DNA of 64,000 nucleotides, taken from NCBI RefSeq assembly GCF_035961655.1, contig NZ_CP108393.1, positions 6,185,001-6,249,000 on the forward strand, read 5' to 3'. The DNA is from Streptomyces sp. NBC_01317 (GTDB taxonomy: Bacteria; Actinomycetota; Actinomycetes; Streptomycetales; Streptomycetaceae). Below are positions 35,188 through 47,454 of this stretch, in pieces. A program made the position numbers and the translations under genes. The notes beneath the pieces were generated by a model. That model was not told the DNA's origin and did not search any database. It saw only the letters and a program-made list of their open reading frames with translations. Position 1 is the stretch's first letter. Each line of letters opens with the position of its first letter.

Positions 35188-37729
35188 GTCGGAATTGTCC
35201 ACCCGGAGAGGCCAGTTCCGTGTCTGTCAGCAGCCCGGCGAGTTCGATGAGATCGATGCCGGCGAGGCGGGGGAGCGCGCAGCCCGCGAGCGTACGGCAG
35301 GCGTCCCGCCAGGCGGCCGGTACGGTGTCGCCGCCGCCGAGCGCGCCGGTCAGCGCGCCGGCGAGGGCGGGCGCGGAGTCGGCGACCCGGGAGAGGCACG
35401 CGGCGGCGGGGACGGCTCCGGTCACCCGGCCCCGGGCGGCGACGGTGAGGGCGAGGGCGACGGGGACGGTCTCGGCGGCGGCGATGCCGTAGCTGTAGAC
35501 GTGGTCGACGATCTGATGCTCCAGCAGGGGGACGAGGGCGAAGGCGCCGGCCTCCTCGTCGGCGAAGTCCTGGGCGAGTTTGACGGCGTGCCGGGCGTTG
35601 CGGCCGATCTCGGTGGTCCCGGGGAGCTGGGCGAGCGCGGCCCCGACGGCGGCTTCCACGTCCCCGCCGCCGAGGGCGGTCGCGACGGCGGCGGCCATGG
35701 CGCGGGCGCCGTGCACGCCGTCGCCGTCCTGGGTGTAGCGGGCGTCGAACTCGGCGAGTTCGGCGGCGGCGGCCGGGTCGCCGGGGTGGACGACCGCGAG
35801 GACGACGGCCCGTACGCACGCGGCGTCGTCGAAGTAGTGCGGGTTGTCGTGGCCGGTGGCGGGCGGGCGCAGGCCGGTGGCGAGGTTGCCGAGCCCGGCC
35901 CGTACGGAGATCCGGGCGCGCAGCGGCAGCACGGCGGACTCGACCTCGGGGGCGCGGTCGGCGGCGGCGGCGATCTCGCTGGCGAGGGAGTTCCAGGCGA
36001 GGTCGACGGCGGCGCGCATGCGCCGGTCGGCGCCGAGCCCGTGGAAGAGGTCCCCGGCGGCGGTGAGCACGGCCTCGGCCGCGAACGCGGCCCACTCGGC
36101 GTCGTCGGAGGGGCCGAGCCGCAGGGGCTCGGGGGGCTGGTTGAGGGCGATGGGGACGGGGAGGGTGGTGGTCGCGTTCTGCTCGGCGAAGGTGTCGAGC
36201 TCCCGGGTGAGCCGCCGGGTCCACTCGGGCATCCGAGCGGCCCGATGCCGGGCGGCGGGCCACCCGGCGGCGTCCCCGGCGGCGAGTCCGAGGAGAAGCC
36301 CCTCGATCCGCCGGACGGCACGACCGCCCGCGCGCCCCGGAGACCGGTCCTCACGACAGCCGACGCCCGGGCCGCCCACACCGGCCCCGGCGCCCGCGCC
36401 GGTACGCGTGTACGCATCGGTCCCGGTGTGCGGGCCGGTCTCGGCGTCCGCGCAGGTAGGTGTGCAGGTGCCGGTCACGCCATCCGCGCCCGCGCCGGTC
36501 CCGGCGTGCGCGTCCGTGCCCACGCCGGTGCCGGCGCCCGTTTCCGTACTGACGCCCGCGCGCGTACGCACACCCGTCAGGACGCCTCCCGCGTGGGCGG
36601 CAGCGCCGCCCGGGTCGCCGCCCTGCGCCGCGGCGCCGTGTCCCGGGCCGCGCTCGTCCTGAACCTCGTCCGCACGGGTGTGTGTACGCGTGTACGCGCC
36701 GGTCCCGGCGTCCGTGCTGGTACGGGTGCCGGCGTCCGTGCCAGGTTCGTCGCTCGTACCGACACCGGCGTCCCCGCCGGATCCCCCGCCCGCGCCGGTC
36801 CCGGCGTGCGCGTCCGTGCCCACGCCGGTGCCGGCGCCCGTTTCCGTACTGGCGCCCGCGCGCGTACGCGCACCCGTGAGGGCGCGTCCCGCGCCGACGG
36901 GAGCTCCGCCCGGATCGGCGCCGTGCGCCGCAGGCCCGCGTTCCGGGCCGCGCCCGTCGTGGACCTCGTCCGCACGGGTGCGTGTACGCGCGCCCGCGCC
37001 GGTGCGGGTGTCCGCGTCCGTGCCTGTGTCTGTGCGGGCACCGGAGCCCGCGCCCGGTTCGGCGCCTGTGCGGGTACCCGTACCTGCACCCGTGCGGCCG
37101 TCGGCGCCCGTACCTGGGCAGGAGCCCGCGCCCGGTCGGGCGCCTGTACGTGGACCCGTACCCGTACGGGTGTCGGCAGCCGCGTCTGCGTGCGGTTCCG
37201 CGCCCGTGGCCGTGTCCGTGCGGGGGCCTGATCCCGCGCCCGTACCCGCGCGCGCCCGGGTGCCGACGCCCGTGCTCGTACCCGGGCCGGTGCCCATGCC
37301 CTTGGCCGGGCCGGGTCCGGCACTCGTGGCTGTATCCGCGCCCGCGTCGGTCTCCCCCTTGCCCGTCCCAGGTCCGCCTCCGGGGCCGGGTGACGGGCGG
37401 CCGTCCGGGACGGCCCCGGCCCGCGGACCGTCCGGCAGGAGCACCCCGGGGGCACCCCCGGACGCGGCCAGCGGCTCGGTGTACGTTCCCGGCCCGGACG
37501 GTCCGGTCGCCCCGGACCCAGGCACCCCTGACGCCCCCGTTCCCGCCACGGCCGGCCCCGCCGGGCCCACGGAGGGCGTCGGCGCCTGCCCCACGCCGGG
37601 AACCTGGGGGGCCGCGACCCCGGCACCGGCATCGGCCGCCCCCGCCGGGCCGAGGCCCCGCCCCGCCGGGACCCCCGTCGTGTCGAATCGTCCCGTGCCC
37701 CGGGGCTCGCCCCGGTCGTTCCGTGTCAT
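35129..37729 (-). CDS. ADP-ribosylglycohydrolase-like protein with ~470-residue low-complexity N terminus (paralogue 3, degenerate site)
   Basis: An 866-residue protein. The first ~473 residues are low complexity, dominated by Gly, Thr, Ala, Arg, Asp and Pro (TGTRTGAEPGAGSGARTDTG and similar), and contain two 100-residue direct repeats encoded at 36487-37086. The glycohydrolase-like domain begins at about 474 (RIEGLLLGLAAGDAAGWP). Its first metal motif reads GPSDDAEW (about 539-546) instead of TDDT, and the second reads RVADSAPALAGALTGALGG (about 781) where active relatives have RDxDS/T. One metal-binding aspartate is therefore replaced by valine, so it is probably inactive or altered. ATG 37729 overlaps the stop of paralogue 4. 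The codon pattern stays GC3-rich through the repeat, supporting translation. Confidence 0.78.
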   Translation of the reverse strand: MTRNDRGEPRGTGRFDTTGVPAGRGLGPAGAADAGAGVAAPQVPGVGQAPTPSVGPAGPAVAGTGASGVPGSGATGPSGPGTYTEPLAASGGAPGVLLPDGPRAGAVPDGRPSPGPGGGPGTGKGETDAGADTATSAGPGPAKGMGTGPGTSTGVGTRARAGTGAGSGPRTDTATGAEPHADAAADTRTGTGPRTGARPGAGSCPGTGADGRTGAGTGTRTGAEPGAGSGARTDTGTDADTRTGAGARTRTRADEVHDGRGPERGPAAHGADPGGAPVGAGRALTGARTRAGASTETGAGTGVGTDAHAGTGAGGGSGGDAGVGTSDEPGTDAGTRTSTDAGTGAYTRTHTRADEVQDERGPGHGAAAQGGDPGGAAAHAGGVLTGVRTRAGVSTETGAGTGVGTDAHAGTGAGADGVTGTCTPTCADAETGPHTGTDAYTRTGAGAGAGVGGPGVGCREDRSPGRAGGRAVRRIEGLLLGLAAGDAAGWPAARHRAARMPEWTRRLTRELDTFAEQNATTTLPVPIALNQPPEPLRLGPSDDAEWAAFAAEAVLTAAGDLFHGLGADRRMRAAVDLAWNSLASEIAAAADRAPEVESAVLPLRARISVRAGLGNLATGLRPPATGHDNPHYFDDAACVRAVVLAVVHPGDPAAAAELAEFDARYTQDGDGVHGARAMAAAVATALGGGDVEAAVGAALAQLPGTTEIGRNARHAVKLAQDFADEEAGAFALVPLLEHQIVDHVYSYGIAAAETVPVALALTVAARGRVTGAVPAAACLSRVADSAPALAGALTGALGGGDTVPAAWRDACRTLAGCALPRLAGIDLIELAGLLTDTELASPGGQFRHDDPEHTPHPLRHGDPRPR
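36487..37086. repeat. 300-bp direct duplication inside paralogue 3
   Basis: Positions 36487-36786 and 36787-37086 align with an offset of exactly 300 bases. They are identical over the first 50-odd bases and then diverge through substitutions that keep the frame (CTCGTCCGCACGGGTG recurs at 36665 and 36965). The region is also full of shorter CCCGTACCCG/GCGCCGGT units. The length is a multiple of three, so the protein repeats 100 residues. Confidence 0.85.
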
Positions 37730-38754
37730 GGCCGTGGTGCCTCTTCCTCGTCCGGGGTGAGCAGGTCCGCGATGTCCAGGACGTGGTAGCCGCGCATCGA
37801 GGGCAGGCAACTGCCCCGTACCGGGCCGATCGCCGAGGACCATTCCGTGGGGATGGCCCGCGCCCCCGAGAGCGCGCCCGCCAGGGCCCCCGCCACCGCC
37901 GCCGTCGTGTCCGCGTCGCGGCCCATGTTGACCGCCGTGAGGACCGACGTACGGAAGTCGCCGCGTGCCGCCGTGAACGCGCCGAAGGCCAGGCCCACCG
38001 CCTCCGGTGCCAGGTCCGTCCACGGGTAGCCGCCGATGACCACCGACGAGCGGACCGCGCGTTCCCTCGTCAGCGTGTCCGGGTACTCCCGCCGCGCCGC
38101 CACCACCCCGCGCCGCAGGGTGCGGGCCGTCCAGGAGTCCATCGGGATCACCGAGAGCGCCGCCGCGACCACCGACGCCGGACCCGCCCCCGTCATCGCG
38201 GCCGCGACCCCCGCCGCCACCGCCCGGCCGCCGTAGATGCCCTCCCCGTCGTGGCTGACACTGCCGTCGACCGACACCAGCCGCGCCGCCTCCTCCGGGC
38301 GGCCCGCCGCGAACACACCGAACGGCGCCGCGCGCATCGCCAGGCCGTCGCTCCACGCGTGGCGGTGCTGCGCCGTGATGGGGGCGGCGAGGCCGCGCCG
38401 CAGGTTCTCCAGCGTGCCGCGCTCACTGAACCCCGCCCCCCGGAACGGGCCCTCGTCCAGGTCCGCCAGCCAGTGGTGCCACGCCTTCTCGACGTGCGCG
38501 ACGGTCAGCGCCGAGCCGTGCCGGGCCAGCAGCAGCCCGGAGAAGATCGCGTACTCCGTGTCGTCCGTACCGGCCGGGTTGTCCGCGACGAAGCCCTCGA
38601 TACGGCCCCAGCGGCGGCGGATCTCGGAGGGCCGCATGTTCTCCGCGGGGGCCCCGAGCGCGTCCCCGACCGCGAGGCCCAGCAGTGCGCCCCGCGCCCG
38701 GTCGCGGAGCACCGCGGCCTCGTCGCGAGCCGGATCGCATGCAATCAGCTCCAT
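37726..38754 (-). CDS. ADP-ribosylglycohydrolase family protein (paralogue 4, canonical motifs)
   Basis: A 342-residue DraG/ARH protein and the first gene of the operon. ALLGLAVGDALGAPAEN is at 23-39, the metal motif NPAGTDDTEYAIFSG at about 59-73 and the second motif GRDADTTAAVAGALAGALSG at 278-297. The SHDGEGIYGGRAVAAGVAAA helix and the motif spacing match catalytically active members. ATG 38754 is preceded by GGAAGGG. The three paralogues differ strongly from each other, so they are old duplicates or separate subfamilies rather than recent copies. Confidence 0.93.
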   Translation of the reverse strand: MELIACDPARDEAAVLRDRARGALLGLAVGDALGAPAENMRPSEIRRRWGRIEGFVADNPAGTDDTEYAIFSGLLLARHGSALTVAHVEKAWHHWLADLDEGPFRGAGFSERGTLENLRRGLAAPITAQHRHAWSDGLAMRAAPFGVFAAGRPEEAARLVSVDGSVSHDGEGIYGGRAVAAGVAAAMTGAGPASVVAAALSVIPMDSWTARTLRRGVVAARREYPDTLTRERAVRSSVVIGGYPWTDLAPEAVGLAFGAFTAARGDFRTSVLTAVNMGRDADTTAAVAGALAGALSGARAIPTEWSSAIGPVRGSCLPSMRGYHVLDIADLLTPDEEEAPRP

Positions 38755-39081
38755 CGGTGGCCGCCCTTCCGCGCACAACGAGCCTGTTCCTGCCATCTGT
38801 GCCACGTACACGGCCCGGGGAGTCCGGGAAACGTCGCTGTCACCCGGCTGACACCGGGTCGGGGTGCCGGAAGGGCGCCGGAAGGGCGCCGGAAGGGCGC
38901 CGGACGGGCGCCGGACGGGTGCGGGAGGGGGGCCGGACCGCCGCCCAAACCGTGCGAAAGCGCTGGTAAGTACGGCCTTCCTTGCTGGCGGGCGACGTTT
39001 TTCGTGCGTATTTTCGATCACCTGGAGGGGTGGGCGCCGCTTCGACGCCCGGCCGGTCCACCGCTGTGAAAGAGGAGAAGC
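38755..39081. other. 327-bp divergent intergenic region
   Basis: It lies between the first glycohydrolase gene (leftward) and the VIT-type gene (rightward) and must hold both promoters. Visible features are an ACCCGG/CCGGGT inverted repeat at about 38842-38859, five 11-bp tandem repeats (38867-38921), and an AT-richer stretch around 38996-39020 (GACGTTTTTCGTGCGTATTTTCG). No gene is seen. Confidence 0.6.
38867..38921. repeat. five tandem 11-bp repeats
   Basis: CCGGAAGGGCG three times, then CCGGACGGGCG and CCGGACGGGTG. The 11-bp period is one DNA helical turn, so identical faces are presented on one side; a protein-binding or bending role is possible, as is slippage. Confidence 0.8.
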
Positions 39082-39810
39082 ATGTCCGTCATCGACACCG
39101 AGGCCACGCTCCACGAGGCCCACCGCGACAACCACACCCACCGCGACGTCAACGGCGGCTGGCTGCGTCCCGCGGTGTTCGGCGCGATGGACGGACTCGT
39201 CTCGAACCTGGCCCTGATGACCGGCGTCGCCGGAGGCGCCGTCTCCCACCACACCCTGGTGATCACCGGCCTCGCGGGCCTCGCGGCCGGTGCCTTCTCG
39301 ATGGCCGCCGGGGAGTACACCTCCGTCGCCTCCCAGCGCGAACTGGTCCAGGCCGAGCTGGATGTCGAACGCCGTGAGCTGCGCAAACACCCCGCCGACG
39401 AGATGGAGGAACTGGCCGCGCTCTACATATCGCGCGGGGTGGAACCGGCGCTCGCCCGCGAGGTCGCCCAGCAGCTGTCCAAGGACCCCGAGCAGGCGCT
39501 GGAGATCCACGCCCGCGAGGAACTGGGCATCGACCCGGACGACCTGCCGTCCCCGACCGTCGCCGCAGTCTCGTCGTTCGGCTCCTTCGCGCTGGGCGCC
39601 CTGCTGCCCGTCCTGCCGTACCTGCTGGGCGCCACCGCCCTGTGGCCCGCCCTGGTCCTGGCACTCGTCGGGCTCTTCGGCTGCGGCGCGCTGGTCTCCC
39701 GGGTGACCGCCCGCAGCTGGTGGTACGGCGGACTGCGCCAGCTGACCCTCGGCGGAACGGCCGCCGCCCTGACGTACGGACTGGGCGCGGCGTTCGGCGC
39801 CGCCCTCTGA
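39082..39810 (+). CDS. VIT1/CCC1 family iron/manganese transporter
   Basis: A 242-residue membrane protein of the VIT family that moves Fe2+ or Mn2+ out of the cytosol. The conserved helix-1 segment is LRPAVFGAMDGLVSNLALMTGV (about 28-49), followed by GLAGLAAGAFSMAAGEYTSVASQRE (about 64-88). The cytoplasmic metal-binding helices lie in ELDVERRELRKHPADEMEELAALY, and the C-terminal helices are FGSFALGALLPVLPYLLGA and later spans. GAGGAGAAG precedes the ATG. It stands alone, transcribed toward gltB. Confidence 0.93.
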   Translation: MSVIDTEATLHEAHRDNHTHRDVNGGWLRPAVFGAMDGLVSNLALMTGVAGGAVSHHTLVITGLAGLAAGAFSMAAGEYTSVASQRELVQAELDVERRELRKHPADEMEELAALYISRGVEPALAREVAQQLSKDPEQALEIHAREELGIDPDDLPSPTVAAVSSFGSFALGALLPVLPYLLGATALWPALVLALVGLFGCGALVSRVTARSWWYGGLRQLTLGGTAAALTYGLGAAFGAAL

Positions 39811-40185
39811 CAGCGGGGGGGGGAGAGACCACGCTGACCTGCCCTGTGACCGATCTCCCGGGCCCGGTGCCGACCCCTCGCCCACCCGGAATGAGACACT
39901 GGACCGAGCGCCACTCCCACAGTCGTTACCCCGCGGTTTCGAGTCCTTAATGACCGGGCATGACCTCTGGGCGCCGCGGGCAACGATGCCTGCTCCGCAG
40001 CTGCCCGGCGGGCGACGATCTGTCCGTCCGTGCCCCACATCCGCCGCTACGCGCGGTGTCCACATGTTGGAATGCGCTATCCGCTTCCTGAGAAGCCGCC
40101 CATCATGTAACCTGCACGAAATTTCTTGGAGGGCCAGCGTCGTCCCTCGGTTATCGCATATGCCACGACGACGACGGGAGTGCCA
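39811..40185. other. 375-bp intergenic region upstream of gltB
   Basis: No gene is seen. It begins with a G-run (GGGGGGGGG at about 39814-39822) and contains the gltB control region, including AT-richer sequence at 40061-40130. A TTCCTG-17-TAACCT pair (40085-40113) could be a promoter and overlaps the possible GlnR box. A long untranslated leader is possible. Confidence 0.55.
40107..40122 (+). promoter_or_regulatory. possible GlnR half-box upstream of gltB
   Basis: GTAAC-CTGCAC-GAAAT matches the GlnR pattern gTnAc-n6-GaAAc at nine of the ten specified positions. GlnR is the actinobacterial nitrogen regulator, and glutamate synthase is a plausible target. Only one such unit is visible; strong GlnR sites usually contain two, so this is a suggestion. 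Confidence 0.4.
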
Positions 40186-44737
<4,552 letters not shown>

Positions 44738-44745
<8 letters not shown>

Positions 44746-46198
44746 CCCTAAGGGCTTTCTCACCACGGGACGCGAGGTCGCCAGGACCCGGCCCGTCGAG
44801 GAGCGCGTCAAGGACTGGAACGAGGTCTACGTTCCGGGCTCGCTGCTCCCCATCATCAGCAAGCAGGCCGGGCGCTGCATGGACTGCGGCATCCCGTTCT
44901 GCCACCAGGGCTGTCCGCTGGGGAACCTGATCCCCGAGTGGAACGACTACGCCTACCGCGAGGACTGGACGGCGGCGAGCGAGCGGCTGCACGCCACCAA
45001 CAACTTCCCGGAGTTCACCGGGCGGCTGTGCCCGGCGCCCTGCGAGTCCGCGTGTGTGCTGGCGATCAACCAGCCGGCCGTCACGATCAAGAACGTCGAA
45101 GTCTCCATCATCGACAAGGCCTGGGACAGCGGTGACGTCACCCCGCAGCCGCCCGAGCGGCTCTCCGGCAAGACCGTCGCCGTCATCGGCTCGGGCCCGG
45201 CGGGACTCGCCGCCGCCCAGCAGCTGACGCGGGCCGGGCACACCGTGGTCGTGTACGAGCGAGCGGACCGCATCGGCGGGCTGCTGCGGTACGGCATCCC
45301 CGAGTTCAAGATGGAGAAGTCGCACATCAACCGGCGCATCGAGCAGATGCGCGCGGAAGGCACCAAGTTCCGCACCGAGGTGGAGATCGGCCGCGACATC
45401 GACGCGGTGAAGCTGCGCAAGCGGTACGACTCCGTCGTCATCGCCGCCGGGGCGACCGTCTCGCGCGACCTGCCCGTCCCGGGCCGCGACCTCAAGGGCA
45501 TCCACTTCGCGATGGAGTACCTGCCGCTGGCCAACAAGGTGCGGGAGGGGGACCTCACGGTCACCCCGATCAGCGCCGAGGGCAAGCACGTCGTGGTGAT
45601 CGGCGGCGGCGACACCGGCGCGGACTGCGTCGGTACGGCCCACCGGCAGGGCGCGGCGTCCGTCACCCAGCTGGAGATCATGCCGAGGCCGGGCGACGAC
45701 CGGGCGGCGCACCAGCCGTGGCCGACGTTCCCGATGCTCTACAAGGTGACCTCCGCGCACGAGGAGGGCGGCGAGCGCGTCTACGCCGTCTCCACCACGC
45801 ACTTCGAGGGCGACGAGGACGGCAACGTCCAGTCGCTGCACCTGACCGAGGTGGAGTTCGTGAACGGCACGCTGGAGCAGAAGCCGGGCACCGAGCGGTC
45901 GATCCCGGCGCAACTGGTCACGCTCGCCATGGGCTTCACCGGTACGGACCGGTCCAACGGCCTGGTCGAGCAGTTCGGCCTGGAGCTGGACGAGCGCGGC
46001 AACATCGCCCGCGACGAGGACTTCGCGACGAACGTTCCCGGCGTGTACGTGGCCGGTGACGCGGGGCGCGGGCAGTCCCTGATCGTCTGGGCGATCGCCG
46101 AGGGGCGCTCGGCGGCGCGGGGGGTGGACCGTCACCTGACGGGCGCCAGCGACCTGCCGTCCCCGATCCGCCCGACGGACCGCGCGCTGACGGTCTGA
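44738..46198 (+). CDS. gltD: glutamate synthase small subunit
   Basis: A 486-residue NADPH-dependent, FAD-containing reductase that feeds electrons to GltB. The N-terminal Fe-S region has [19 protein letters not shown] (C47, C50, C55, C59) and CPAPCESAC (C98, C102, C106). The FAD site is [15 protein letters not shown] near 152 and the NADPH site [12 protein letters not shown] near 288. The closing [21 protein letters not shown] binds FAD. The ATG lies within the 3' end of gltB in a different frame, giving coupled expression. Confidence 0.98.
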
Positions 46199-46224
46199 GC
46201 CGCGCGGCCCTTCCCCGAAGACGT

Positions 46225-46275
46225 CCCGTACAACGGCGTACGGGCGGTGTCGGCCCGGAGAGCGATCTCCGGGCC
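46225..46275. terminator. double hairpin after gltD
   Basis: First stem CCCGTAC/GTACGGG (46225-46231, 46238-46244). The second is a perfect 10-bp stem GGCCCGGAGA/TCTCCGGGCC (46252-46275) closed by a GCGA (GNRA) tetraloop. It serves the convergent gltD and rhomboid genes. Confidence 0.8.
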
Positions 46276-46364
46276 CTCCGCAAGGCGCGGCGCCTGCCCC
46301 CAGTCCCCGACCGGACCGCTGGCAGGCGCCGTGGCATGTGGTTCTGTGGTCCCTATATCCCGCC

Positions 46365-47279
46365 CTACACCGCCCCGCCGGTCAGCGCGGACGTCTTCAG
46401 CACCACCAGGACGAGCAGCACCGCCAGCGTGCCGGCGCCGGCCGCCACCTGGAGCGCGGTCCGGTGTTTCGCCGGGCTGTACGCGAGGGCGAGTGTCACC
46501 GCGCCGCCCGTCAGCAGGCCGCCCAAGTGGCCTTCCCACGAGGTGAATCCGGCGGAGATCACCATCCAGATCAGGAACCCGGCCATGAGGCGGTTCACGG
46601 GGGCCATGTCGTGGCCCAGCCTGCGGTGGGTGACGTAGAAGGCCGCCGCGAGCCCGAACAGCGCGCCCGAGGCACCCACCGTCGTGTCCTGGGGTGAGAT
46701 CAGGTACACCAGCACGGAACTGCCCACCGCCGACAGCAGATACACCGTCAGATACCGGGCCCGGCCCAGCTGTTCCTCCGCGAAGCGGCCCAGCGTCCAC
46801 AGAGAGAACATGTTGAAGACGATGTGCATGATCCAGAAGGTGCCGTCGGCCGGGGACTTGTGCAGGAAGGCGCCGGTGACGAGCCGGTACCACTCACCGT
46901 CGACCACCCCCACCGTTCTCAACTCGGGGAACTCCGGCCCGTACAGGTACCACGCCCCGTCCGGGCCCACGCTCGCCGCGCCCAGCATGCCGAACCGGTC
47001 GACAAGATCGGGCCGCGCCAACTCCCCGAGATAGACGAGGACGTTGATCACGATCAGCGTGATCGTCACCACCGGGGCGGAGACCCCGGACACCCGCCCG
47101 CCGAACACGGTCCGCGCCTGCCTGACCGACCGCTGCCCCTCCCGCACGCACTCCACACAGTGGTGGCCGACCGCCGCCTCCCGCATGCAGTCCGGGCATA
47201 TGTACCGGTCGCACCGCGTACAGCGCACGTAGCACTCGTACTTGGGATGGCGGTAGCACGTGGTAACAGCGGCCTCCAT
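46365..47279 (-). CDS. rhomboid intramembrane serine protease with Cys-rich N-terminal domain
   Basis: A 304-residue rhomboid. The N terminus (about 8-44) is a cytoplasmic zinc-finger-like domain with CYRHPKYECYVRC, CDRYICPDC and HHCVEC. Six membrane spans follow. The catalytic serine is S204 in TTVGASGALFGLAA, the histidine H251 in WEGHLGGLLTGG, and the oxyanion region is HIVFNMFSLWTLG (about 152-164). It cleaves membrane proteins within the bilayer; substrates are unknown. GGAGA lies 6 bases before the ATG. Confidence 0.94.
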   Translation of the reverse strand: MEAAVTTCYRHPKYECYVRCTRCDRYICPDCMREAAVGHHCVECVREGQRSVRQARTVFGGRVSGVSAPVVTITLIVINVLVYLGELARPDLVDRFGMLGAASVGPDGAWYLYGPEFPELRTVGVVDGEWYRLVTGAFLHKSPADGTFWIMHIVFNMFSLWTLGRFAEEQLGRARYLTVYLLSAVGSSVLVYLISPQDTTVGASGALFGLAAAFYVTHRRLGHDMAPVNRLMAGFLIWMVISAGFTSWEGHLGGLLTGGAVTLALAYSPAKHRTALQVAAGAGTLAVLLVLVVLKTSALTGGAV

Positions 47280-47454
47280 GGCCGTCTCCTTCTTCGGGCG
47301 GGGCGGGCGGGAACGTCTCGGCCGGTGGGGCGGCGCCGATCAAGCTAGCGAACCCCACTGACACGGACCACCCCACCGCATCGGCGCCCCCGGCCCGCAC
47401 GAGGCGTACCCTCGGCGCACGCACGTCACCACCGGTTGAGACAGGGGGAGTTCC

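Noticed and set aside
36310..37232. Plus-strand open frames across the paralogue 3 repeat region
   Set aside because: The repeat lacks stop codons in several frames because of its composition; only the minus-strand frame joins a recognisable domain and an overlap with the preceding gene.
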